From: Liolophura sinensis
Lineage: Eukaryota; Mollusca; Polyplacophora; Chitonida; Chitonidae
Direction of reading: 5' to 3'
Assembly (NCBI RefSeq): GCF_032854445.1
Contig: NC_088305.1
Location: 21,426,955-21,490,954, forward strand
DNA: 64,000 nt
This document shows, in pieces, positions 1 through 12,200 of this stretch. The position numbers and the translations under genes are program-made. The notes under the pieces are model-generated. The model was not told the DNA's origin and did not search any database. It was given only the letters and a program-made list of their open reading frames with translations. Each line of letters starts with the position of its first letter. Within the stretch, counting starts at the first letter, position 1.

Positions 1-68
1 ATTTTGACCTTGTTACAAAAGTGATTTGAAATTGTGTATTTTTCATGCAGTGAAGCTTTTGTGGGTAC

Positions 69-240
69 CTTCTGTCATGACAGCAGTGACATCTCTCAGG
101 CTCTGCTTCCCCAAGGCCTCATTTATCAGCAGTACAGCAGGCTTCTTTGTGACCCCAGCATAGTGACAGCACCGTTTGATATGCTGTCTAGTCACCTGAA
201 GCATCAGCTCCTCTGTGGACTGTGGCTTAGGTTCAAACAC
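69..240 (-). CDS. DHC exon 50: AAA4 Walker B region (last exon in window)
   Basis: 57 codons plus one base; acceptor ttatcag/GTGTTT, probable donor GAAG/gtacccac. The peptide VTRQHIKRCCHYAGVTKKPA then VLLINEALGKQSLRDVTAVM matches +.++DDLK.+++.AG+..K..VFL+.D.QI....FL.D+N.+L. Walker B acidic residues are only partly kept (INEAL). The remaining motor lies beyond position 1. Confidence 0.93.
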
Positions 241-3200
241 CTGATAATAAACGTAATAAAGTCAAGGTACAGCAGATGGTACGGACAAAATAAAGTCAAG
301 GAAAAGCAGATTGCACAGACAAAATAAAGTCAAGGTAAAGCAGACTGACAAAGACAAAATAAAGTCAAGGTAAAGCAGATAGTACAGTCAAAATAAAGTC
401 AGGGTAAAGCAGATGGTACAGTCAAAATAAAGTCAAGGTAAAGCAGATGGTACAGATAAAATAAAATCAAAGTAAAGCATATGGTACAGACGGAATAGTC
501 AAGGTAAAGCAGATGGTACAGACAAAACAAAGTCAAGATTAAGCAGATGATACAGACAAAAATAAAGTCAAGGTAAATCAGATGGTACAGACAAAAATAA
601 AGTCAAGGTAAACAAGATGGTACATATAAAAATTAAGTCCAGGGAAACCAGATGGTGCAAAGAGAATAGAGTCAAGGTAAATCAGACAGAATATATACAG
701 AAAACTTAAACTAGAGAGTGCATATAGAATAAAGTCAAAATATAAAACCACATTGTACAAATAGAATAAAGCAGAAACGAAGCAGAAAAAGAATCAAGCT
801 AAGGTAAACCAGATAATACAGGGAAAATAAAGCCACAGATAGAGATAGGTAAACCAGATAGTGCAGACTCTGCCAAAGGTTAATGAACTCTGGCCATCTC
901 CAGCAGAGTATTTACCTTTCTCTGAGCTAAAAAGGCAGCTAGTTTGGTCAGAGTCCCTCGGCCTGTGGAATAGCTGACCCCAAGCAGTAAGGCGTGGCCC
1001 CCAGGCAAGGACTGCCAACAGAAACATCAACAGTCAATGGGTATGAATAACTTGTTTCATGTAATGTACAAACATCTACTCTGGAACAGGCATCATGCAA
1101 AAAAAACATTTTCTCACTAAAACTCATTCTCACCCAAATTTAACACATATAATCACATACCCACCCACACACCTTTTGTACTCATTATGACCATGAATGA
1201 CATTTTCCTCATCCATATCTTATCTCCATAAATTCCAACACACCCACCTATCTTTCCTATATGCTATTCCCCATGAGATCCACACACCAATCCCTTCCAA
1301 GACCCTGTACTCACCATGACCCTGCTTAGCCTGGCTGCGTGCTGGACAGCCTGTGTGAAGAAGGCTAGGTCCAGGTGCTGACCGGTGGTTGTGTTATACG
1401 CCCTCAGGGTGAGGTAGAGGGCGCTGGTCAGCTGGCTCTCTGTCGTCTCCACATAACCTGCCAACAGAAGTCAGCGTGATGTAGGACTATTTCTTTCACT
1501 CTTGTTTAAATTCATACAACAATTTTTCACTTATACGCTGGAGATCACTTTTAGGGGTGTAGGAAATCAGAGGGGTAAGCCACCAACATTCAGCGAGTTT
1601 CTGACAAACTTTCGGTCAGCGTGGCAAATGCATACGTGAAAATACGAAATACAAGTTGTCATCAACAAACGCTAAGTTGTGCATTTTTTTCGGCCACATG
1701 AATGTCATTGACCACGTTCTGTCAACGAGAAGCCACGATGAGCATGGCCTCATTTTGTCATATGGGGTAATTTGTCCAAATAAAAACCTTAAAATTAGAA
1801 CAGAACCCCCAGAATCAGAAAACCTAGTTGAGTTGCAAACAAGTCATAACATCCTACACTAAGTCATGAGACAAAATTCTGTCAAATACTAAGAAAGCAA
1901 GAACTAGTCAACAGACATCTTCCTAACAATGAATGAAAGATTATTTCTTCACAAAATTAAGGTGGTAGGAAACCAGGCAGAACCCAGGGAAAACCCACGA
2001 CCATCCGAAGGTGGCTATCAGATCTTCCCATGTCAGTCCGTAGTGTAATTATGACTTTAATAGCTACTTAAGAAGCATGAGGAAGTGTTTGTGTACCTTG
2101 AAATGGATGCCAAACTAGTTCATACCAAATAAGACAGGGGGAAAAAATGACTGGGTTTGGTTTTTTCACTCAATCTCACCTTTCTCCACCATCTCTCCCT
2201 TAGACTCAGTGAGGATCTTCATAAAATGTTTGCTGTACAAAATCTCTGCCAAGGTTTTATAGGGACCCTTTAGCTGAAAGTGTGAAATATAAACTCAAAC
2301 AAAACTATCCACACACTGCAATTGCATTGGCATATTTATACAAAAAAAAAAAATACTAACGTTCCTGTTAACTTATACTACATGTAACTGCTTAGCTGAA
2401 AATCAATAATTTATGCAGACTGTTCTGAGCATGATAAAACCTGATGAAATTACTGGACTGAAAGCAGACTACTCAAAACAAGGAGCGGAGAGGTTGTTAT
2501 CAACATAGTTGATGGGTTGAATGAAGTTTACCAGCAACCAATATGCACTGCGCATTTTTACACATATTTTAAAAACACTTGTTTGTTAATTTTCAGAAAT
2601 CTCCAAAGTTGGCCTTCAGTTCATTTCTAATATAATTTCTAATGAAAGCTCTTTACCTACCCAAGTCATGACAAACAATCAAGATTAAAACTGAGTCAAT
2701 TACTTTCTAAAAATCAAAACTGCCAATCATATATTTCGTAACTTTTGGGGTATTAAATGGCATCCTCTACTGGTCACAGCACAAGAAGGCAATGTGATTC
2801 ATGAGGAAGGTTACAGAACAACTGATTTGGCAGTTTTGTGGCCATGGGCCTTGCCTCTGATGTATACCTCGTCTAGTGTCATCAGAGGCCCATCATACTC
2901 CTCTTGCTCGCCGTCCATGATCTTGAACGTCACCCCACGTTTTCCCTGTTTGGACACACGATGTATTCCACCTGTTGCAACGATTGACAGATTGAATGAG
3001 TTATTCACTGACATATCAATGCAGGTACATATACATTAACTCACCTGCATTTCATTTATTTACTTATGTAATCAGTGCATTTTTTTTTTAGCGTTTTTTA
3101 CAATTACTTTTTTTCCCCAAACAATAAAAGAAGGGCTGTAAGGAAAAAACAAATAATCGATACAGTCCTGATTTCAAATAATGTGAGATACAGAAATGAC

Positions 3201-6200
3201 AGTTTTAAAAAATATTTTCTAAATGGCAGCAAATACAATCACTTGAACAGCAAAAGCTGCCAGCAAAAAAAGGCATTTTGAAGGGAACAACCTCATTTGA
3301 ATCCACGTGTGTATCATATAAAACACTATCTACGCTGTACATTGAGCTTTGTAATTCACCAAAATCATCGAAGTGCTACTTCAATCCCATTTGAATGACT
3401 GAATGAATGCTTGGGGTTTAATGTCATACTTGACAATTTTTCAGTGATATGACGAAGAGATGCGTGTGCAGATGCTGTGTCTTCTTGTGGCAGGGAGAGT
3501 CCATGCCAACGAAGTGCTGCCGCCACTGAAGTATCATGACGAAGACACCAGACATGACACCCCACCCAATCACATTATAACGACACTGGGCCAACCAGTC
3601 AAGTTTTCTTGCTCTAACCTTTCAGTGCTGAGCACCAAATGAGGTAGAAGCAAGTACCACTCTTAAAGTCTTTGGTATGGCTTGAACAGGGTTTGATCCG
3701 CAGGTCTCCAGGCTTCGAGGCAAACTTTCTAACCATTAGGCTACCGAAGCAATTTCAAAGGCAGAAATGAGCAATTGACTAAATTTTTGCTCCAACTTAC
3801 ATGTATATGTACTTTAGACTAATAAAGGTTCAAGACTGGAAATGTTGATAGCACATACTGGCTGGATTAACAACAGACTAACCTCTGCTGACAGCGTCCT
3901 GACCCTTGTGGCTGTTCAGACTGGCAGCGAGGTCAACGTCCTCAGACATGGCCATAGTGGGTGAGCCTACAACAACAAGGTTTTTCCACAAGTCATGTGA
4001 CAGGGCTATCAAACATCAGCAGTTAGAGCACAGACAAAGCAGATTTTGTACAAACTCATTTGCCAAGACTTTCCATGCATTATTTATTTTTCTACCAATA
4101 TCGTTTCAAAACAGTTCATTTAAAAAAAAACCAAAACGAAGAACTGTGGTAGAAAAGCAGTTATTAAGAACAGGGATATTTTCAGAGTGTTGCCAGCTGA
4201 ACGCAGAAATATGGCACTGTCCGAGAGACCCTCTAAGGAGACTAATTATTTCAGGTAGGCAAGATAACCATGTAAATTATAAGGGTAATAACCTTCATAC
4301 CTGCCGATGATCACATCGGTGACATGAGCGTACATGTATACACTGAACAAGTAAAATTAGGGCATTTAGCTTCCTATTTTATTCCATCTGAAAACAGAAC
4401 TAACCCTACTTTATTCATTGAGAGGACAACCCTCACATTTCACTTGGTCGTCTTATTTCCCCATACAAGAAGTTCCAGTGTGGTGTCACTTGCTAAATTA
4501 TTTCAAATTAGAATTGCACCATCCTGCATATGACTGGTCAGATTGAGATTGCAAAGACAGTCTTATAGCCAATGAAATGAATGTCCTACTTGGTTGGGTT
4601 TTTTCTTTTTTTGTTAGTATGGCTGATTTCTTACATTAAAACTGTTTTTTAATGAATTTGTGTCAACAAATGAACAGAAATCTACCTACAGCAAACAACC
4701 CAAAATTACACTCCAAAAATTATTAATCATTTGTAGAGGCAAAAAAAAGCTAATACCTCAACCTCTTCGCATATGAAAGAAGCAACTTTTAGTGCAATTT
4801 ATGCACATTTTTTTTCTTCTTCTTTCACCAATCAGAAGACAATATCTGTGATATCTGAATAATAGGCTATATCTAATACATTTACTCTCCTATGTTTTAA
4901 CCACTCCCACTTATTCACCTCATGCATTCAAATCTATTTTATTCAAAGTGTGTTGTAAAATAGAAATAAAAATTTGTCCATATGTCCTTAAAATGTGTCT
5001 CTTTTACTATATTTGTAATATATTTTTCTACTTTATAGTACTCTCACAATTTATTAAAAAAGTAACCTGAACAGCCTGGTTCATTTTTCTACAATTAAAA
5101 ACATATTTCTTCGCCAGTATTGTTAATATATTAAGAGCAGGTTGACCCTTTCCCGATCCTAAAATAATTTTTTCACCTGTTAAGATAAGTTAAGATAACT
5201 ATCGTTTATCCATTCTTCAAATTTTCCAAAAATTCTTCACAGTCAGACATTCCAGAGATGGATGTTCAAGTGTTCCTTTGGTGGTTTTACACATTTCACA
5301 AGCACTGTCATCTTACGTCATTTTGTAGAGAAATGATCTTGTTCGTATTATTCTATGTAATAATTTGTATTGAAATTTATCCATATTTTAATATAATTAG
5401 TTTTTAGAAACAAAACTACACTGGTTGAATTGATCAATTTCAGGGTTTCAAGAAAAATATAATTTCATCAGTCTACACAGAATAATGCTTTCAGAATTTG
5501 CTAGAATAAACAACATGCAAAACTGTGAAAAGGTTGAAAATTCTAATACAAATCTACTAAAAAGGCGTGGAACGTTGCCAAGCTGGCCTCCAAACTCAAC
5601 CCAGCCTACTCATACCACAATCTGACTTCACTACCTGCAGATGTCACAAACAAGCCTAGTGATACCACAATCTGACTGCACTACCTGCAGATGTCACAAA
5701 CAAGCCTACTCATACCACAATCTGACATCACTACCTGCAGATGCAACAAACAAGCATAGTGATACCACAATCTGACTTCACTACCTGCAGATGTCACAAA
5801 CAAGCCTAGTCATACCACAATCTGACATCACTACCTGCAGATGACACAAACAAGCCTAGTCATACCACAATCTGACTTCACTACCTGCAGATGTCACAAA
5901 CAAGCCTAGTGATACCACAATCTGACTGCACTACCTGCAGATGTCACAAACAAGCCTAGTGATACCACAATCTGACTGCACTACCTGCAGATGTCACAAA
6001 CAAGCCTAGTCATACCACAATCTGATTTCACTACCTGCAGATGTCACAAACAAGCCTAGTCATACCACAATCTGACTTCACTACCTGCAGATGTCACAAA
6101 CAAGCCTAGTCATACCACAATCTGACTTCACTACCTGCAGATGTCACAAACAAACCTAGTCATACCACAATCTGACATCAATACCTACAGATGTTGCAAA

Positions 6201-9200
6201 CAAGCCTAGTCATACCACAATCTGACTTCACTACCTGCAGATGTCACAAACAAGCCTAGTCATACCACAATCTGACATCACTACCTGCAGATGTTGCAAA
6301 CAAGCCTACTCATACCACAATCTGAGATCACTACCTGCAGATGTCACAAACAAGCCTAGTCATACCACAATCTGATTTCACTACCTGCAGATGTCGCAAA
6401 CAAGCCTAGTGATACCACAATCTGACTTCACTACCTGCAGATGTCACAAACAAGCCTAGTCATACCACAATCTGATTTCACTACCTACAGATGTCACAAA
6501 CAAGCCTAGTCATACCACAATCTGACTTCACTACCTGCAGATGTCACAAACAAGCTTAGTCATACCACAATCTGACATCATTACCTGCAGACGTCACAAA
6601 CAAGCCTAGTCATACCACAATCTAACATCATTATGTGCAGATGTCACAAACAAGCCGAGTGATACCACAATCTGACTTCACTACCTGCAGATGTGGCAAA
6701 CAAGCCGAGTGATACCACAATCTGACTTCAGTACAAGCAGATGTCACAAACAAGCCTAGTGATACTACAATCTGACTTCAGTACCTGCAGATGTCGCAAA
6801 CAAGCCGAGTGATACTACAATCTGACTTCAGTACAAGCAGATGTCGCAAACAAGCCGAGTGATACTACAATCTGACTTCAGTACAAGCAGATGTCACAAA
6901 CAAGCCGAGTGATACCACAATCTGACTTCAGTACAAGCAGATGTCACAACAAGCTACCACAATCTGACTTCACTACGTGCAGATGTCACAAACAAGTTTC
7001 CTGCTCACAGGCATCGGTGTCCTCGGTGTCGTTTTCTGAAGATGTGTCGAGATCCTCTTCATCAGAGCTCTCCTCATCCTCTGTGCTCAGGTCGGGATCT
7101 TCTGCCTCTTCAGTATCTGTCGTGGTCCGTGTCAGCTCGTTCCCACTCCTCTCCTCCGTATCTGTCATGGCCCTTGTTAACTCAGTGACACCGCCATCCT
7201 CTGTGTCGACGGTGGCCTTGATATCATTGCTTAAAGCAACACTAACATCATCTGCAAAATTAACATGCCAGACACATTTTTCAGCTGTAGCATCTTTGTA
7301 ATCTTTTAAGGCTTGTGCATGCAACCAGCTGTAATCATTGTTTTTAGTGTATTTATTAATTTGATTGCGCAGAGCTCGGAGGAAACCCACAGGCACCCAC
7401 ATGTTATTGTAGACTGGTCTATGCATATGAGCTTATATCTGGAGTAAAAGCATCATCATTATAAATAATTATTATATTTTGTGACAAGGTTACTGGTAGT
7501 GATGGACTCATGAATGCACATGTCATTAAGAATTATTAAAGAATTAATTTTTTTTATTAAAAAGATCTGAAGTCATGTTCCATTCCATGTGGTCATGATA
7601 ACAAATATCTGATCAACATGGAAACATTAGAATGCAAATTTTCAATTTTAAGTGTATCAACTTTTCAATTTACGATGAAATTTCCAAAATCATTTGGCCT
7701 CGTGCAGTTGCCACGACTAACCTGCAGTGCGAAGGCTATGTCTTTTAGCCGCTGTTTGCTCTGGAGACTTCATACGAGCCAGCTTTCCTTTTCCTCGAGA
7801 GCCAGGAGGAGACAACTGTGCAGACCAAGACTGCTGTGTGGATGTGCCACTCGGGGGTGCCTCAGCCTCAGTTATCTCCCCTGTAGTTTCATGACTTAAC
7901 AGAGGGCTATTCATGGTTGGAGTCTCCCCGCGTGGATGTTCTGACTCTAGCATGGCTGATGTCCCCTGAGGACTCTCCTGTCCTGGAGACCCATTGCTGT
8001 GTCTCTCAACTGGAGTCAGGTGGCCATAGCTGTACACATGTGGCTCCTCACGAATGGCAGCCATCTCCACAAGCCTTTCCTCACGAGGAGAGCAGAAATA
8101 TTTAACAGCGACGGTCTCTAGTGTTCTATAATACCAGGAAATATCTGTGGAAAGACAAAAAAAAAACTCACATTGGTAGATATTTGATTGAGCTTAAGTC
8201 AATGGTCTGCAAACCCTAGTGTACACTCATGACACCACATCATAATACACTGTAAATGTGGTGTTAGTGCCAATGTTTACGTTCCAAAGCAATCTGAAGC
8301 TCTGCAAACACTCATGACACCACATCACAATATACACTGTAAATGTGGTGTTAGTGCCAATGCTTACCTTCCAAAGCAATGTGACGTTCTGCAAACACTC
8401 ATGACACCACATCATAATATACACTGTAAATGTGGTGTTAGTGCCAATACTTACCTTCCAAAGCAATGTGACGTTCTGCAAACACTCATGATTTTTTTTT
8501 TTTTTTTTTTTTTGATTGGTGTTTTACGCCGTACTCAAGAATATTTCACTTATACGACGGCGGCCAGCATTATGGTAGGCGGAAACCGGGCAGAGCCCGG
8601 GGGAAACCCACGACCATTCGCAGGTTGCTGACAGACCTTCCCACATACGGCCGGAGAGGAAGCCAGCATGAGCTGGACTTGAACTCACAGCGACCGCATT
8701 GGTGAGAGACTCCTGGGTCATTACGCTGTGCTAGCGCGCTAACCAACTGAGCCACGGAGGCCCCGCAAACACTCATGACACCAAATCACTATATACACTG
8801 TAAATGTGGTGTTAGTGCCAATGCTTACCTTCCAAAGCAATGTGACGTTCTGCAAACACTCATGACACCACATCATAATATACACTGTAAATATGGTGTT
8901 AGTGCCAATGCTTACCTTCCAAAGCAATGTGACGTTCTGCAAACACTCATGACACCACATCACAATATACACTGTAAATGTGGTGTTAGTGCCAATACTT
9001 ACCTTTCAAAGCAATGTGACGTCCTGCAAACACTCATGATACCACATCACAATATACACTGTAAATGTGGTGTTAGTGTCAATGCTTACCTTCCAAAGCA
9101 ATGTGACGTTCTGCAAACACTCATGACACCACATCACAAGATACACTGTAAATGTGGTGTTAGTGCCAATGCTTACCTTCCAAAGCAATGTGACATTCTG

Positions 9201-12200
9201 CAAACACTCATGACACCACATCACAATATACACACTGTAAATGTGGTGTTAGTGCCAATGCTTACCTTCCACAGCAATGAGACGGTCTGCAAACACCCGA
9301 GTACACTCATGACACCACAGCTGGGCAATGCTTTTCATCATAGGGGCTGACCCTTCTGAGACACCATCACTGTCAGAACTGATGTTAGTGTTCTGACGAG
9401 ACCAGTCAGCAAAGCCGAACTGTGGCAGTCTCTCTGAAATTAAGATCAGCATCCATGTGTTATTACTCTGGCGAGAAGAGTGAGCTAGGTAAAACTGCTT
9501 CAGTCTCTCTGGAAAAAAGACTGGTGTTAGTGGAGACAATACTAACAACTATGTTGTTTTGCTTCCACTGTGGTATGCTACTATGTTGTTATGTATCCAT
9601 TGTGGTATGTTACAATGTTGCTTTGTATCCATTGTGGTATGCTACTATGTTAATTTGTATCCACTGTGGTATGCTATTACGCTGTTTTGTATCCATTATG
9701 GTAGGCTACAATGTTGTTTTATATCCATTGTGGTATGCTACTATGTTAATTTGTATCCACTGTGGTATGCTACTATGTTGTTTTTTATCCATTGTGGTAT
9801 GCTACTATGTTGTTTTGTATCCATTGTGGTATGTTACAATGTTGTTTTGTATCCACTGTGGTATGTTACAATGTTGTTTGTATCCACTGTGGTATGCTAC
9901 TATGTTGTTTTGTATCCATTGTGGTATGCTACTATGCTGTTTTGTATCCATTATGGTATGCTACAATGTTGTTTTATATCCACTGTGGTATGCTACTATG
10001 TTGTTTTGTATCCATTGTGGTATGTTACAATGTTGTTTTGTATCCACTGTGGTATGTTACAATGTTGTTTTGTATCCATTGTGGTATGTTACTATGTTAA
10101 TTTGTATCCACTGTGGTATGCTATTATGCTGCTTTGTATCTATTATGGTAGGCTACACTGTTGTTTTATATCCACTGTGGTATGCTACTAAGTTGTTTTC
10201 TATCCATTATACTATGCTGTTTTGTATCCATTATAGTATGCTACAATGTTGTTTTATATCCATTGTGGTATGCTACTATGTTGTTTTGTATCCATTGTGG
10301 TATGCTACTATGTTGTTTTGTATCCATTGTGGTATGTTACAATGTTGTTTTATATCCATTGTGGTATGCTACTATGTTGTTTTGTATCCATTGTGGTATG
10401 CTACTATGTTGTTATGTATCCACCGTGGTATGTTACAATGTTGTTTTGTATCCATTGTGGTATGCTACAATGTTAATTTGTATCCACTGTGGTATGCTAC
10501 TACGTTGTTTTCTATCCATTATACTATGCTGTTTTGTATCCATTATGGTATGCTAGTTCAATTAAATTGATTCTCAGTGTGGCGACATTTGATGACCTGA
10601 TATTTATTATACTATGCTGTTTTGTATCCATTATGGTATGCTAGTTCAATTAAATTGATTCTCAGTGTGGCGACATTTGATGACCTGATATTTCAATTCA
10701 AAATCGTCTGTTCTCGGGTTATGATCATATTTATTCACCATTGGATGACATAACAAACTGCTTTTGGAATGAAGAAGAGCAAGTGTTTTCTCCATCACTT
10801 CACTGTGCCATGCCCTTTAGGTAAGTACACTGGCGATCCCATGGGGATCGGCTTGCAGTCAGCAAAGGACATGTTTCTGTGAACTTTTTGTATGCAGTAC
10901 TTTCAAGGAGAACAACCAAAATAATTCAAAATTAGCATATCCAGGTTGTAAAGGGCCTACATACTGGTTGTCTTCTTCTTGTACGCAGACAAAGATTCCT
11001 TGTCAGCCCATGAGCCCATCCACATTTTGGGCACACAAGTTTTCGGTGGGAAATGTTAAAGCTCATCCACACCCAGCCACTAGTTAGAATAGCCGGTGTG
11101 AAATAAAATAGGTAACTAACAGAAAGTATAACAGACACACATTTATCAAAAAAAAACAAAACAGGTATTGATGTAAACTGGGCAGCCTGGGTTGATTTTC
11201 TTGGAGATTCTTTCGGACTCAAACCTCTTGGAAAACACCACCTGCATTGGAAGTAGTTATGCCAATCAAATATCAGACCGCCAAATATCATCAAAATCAA
11301 TTTTTAGTTTAACTGGAGTAGTTGAATACTTACTAAAGGAATCTCGTTCCCGTCGTCGAACCTTTATTTTCCGTGTGCGTGATCGAGGAGACATGAGCAG
11401 GAGGCCCTGAATGGCTGCAGCTACGTTGTGGAAGGAGAACAGGTAATGGGCGTGGGCGGGTGTAGGGCGGAATTTCTCCCTGACAGCAGTGTACAGCTCG
11501 TACAATCCTGATGCCAGGGCCTGAAACAACCACATTCGGTGAGTGTATGTCTATTGGTGTAAGACATTGCTATTCATGTCAACACAGTATTTAAAGAGTT
11601 TGAGATACAACTCATCCACTGAATCTCTCACAGTGATAATGAGATAATGACATTAGAAAGTGCTTTTTAACTTTGAAAGTTTTCAAAGCACAGGAATACA
11701 CATATATAATGAATTAGGTGAATCTGCTTCACAAAACAACCAACTCTTCCCTGGGCGTCCAACAGTCAAGAAAGTGAACATTTAACAAGAAATGACATTT
11801 AACAAGAAATGACATTTAACAAGAAATGATATTTAACAAGAACATAAGACATTATTTCTCATAATTCCTCATTACTGCACTGTTTACTTTTAGTAATGTC
11901 GCTCCAGTGGTCAGTCAGACTCAAGGAAGCATGGACACTACAGCTACCATACATTAAACAGTGACATACTTCTCTCCATGTGCTTCTGATGCTGATATAA
12001 AAATCTGAGTATTGAAGCTTACTGAAAACTTTCAAAATAAAAAAGTTCTTTCTAATGTCATTATCTGATTATCACTGTGAGAGATTCAGTGGATGAGTTG
12101 TATCTCAAACTCTTTAAATACTGTGTTGACATGAATAGTAATGTCTTACACCAAGAGACATAAATGTAAATTTTAACAAGCTTCTTGTGGTACAGACATC

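Noticed and set aside
3906-4310. 134-codon plus-strand frame
   Set aside because: It overlaps minus-strand exon 45 at its start, lacks family similarity and has intron-like composition beyond.
5590-7000. Possible CRISPR array (regular 50-bp repeats)
   Set aside because: The whole 50-base unit repeats with no variable spacers, and the context is a eukaryotic intron. It is a minisatellite.
6891-7301. Plus-strand Ser/Val-rich frame
   Set aside because: It is the antisense shadow of the acidic exon 44 (Asp/Glu codons read in reverse).
9422-10570. 382-codon plus-strand frame and three shorter overlapping frames
   Set aside because: All are translations of the same 32-bp minisatellite in different frames. 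The unit has few stop codons, there are no splice or start features, and the content is a repeat of one cysteine/valine-rich pattern.
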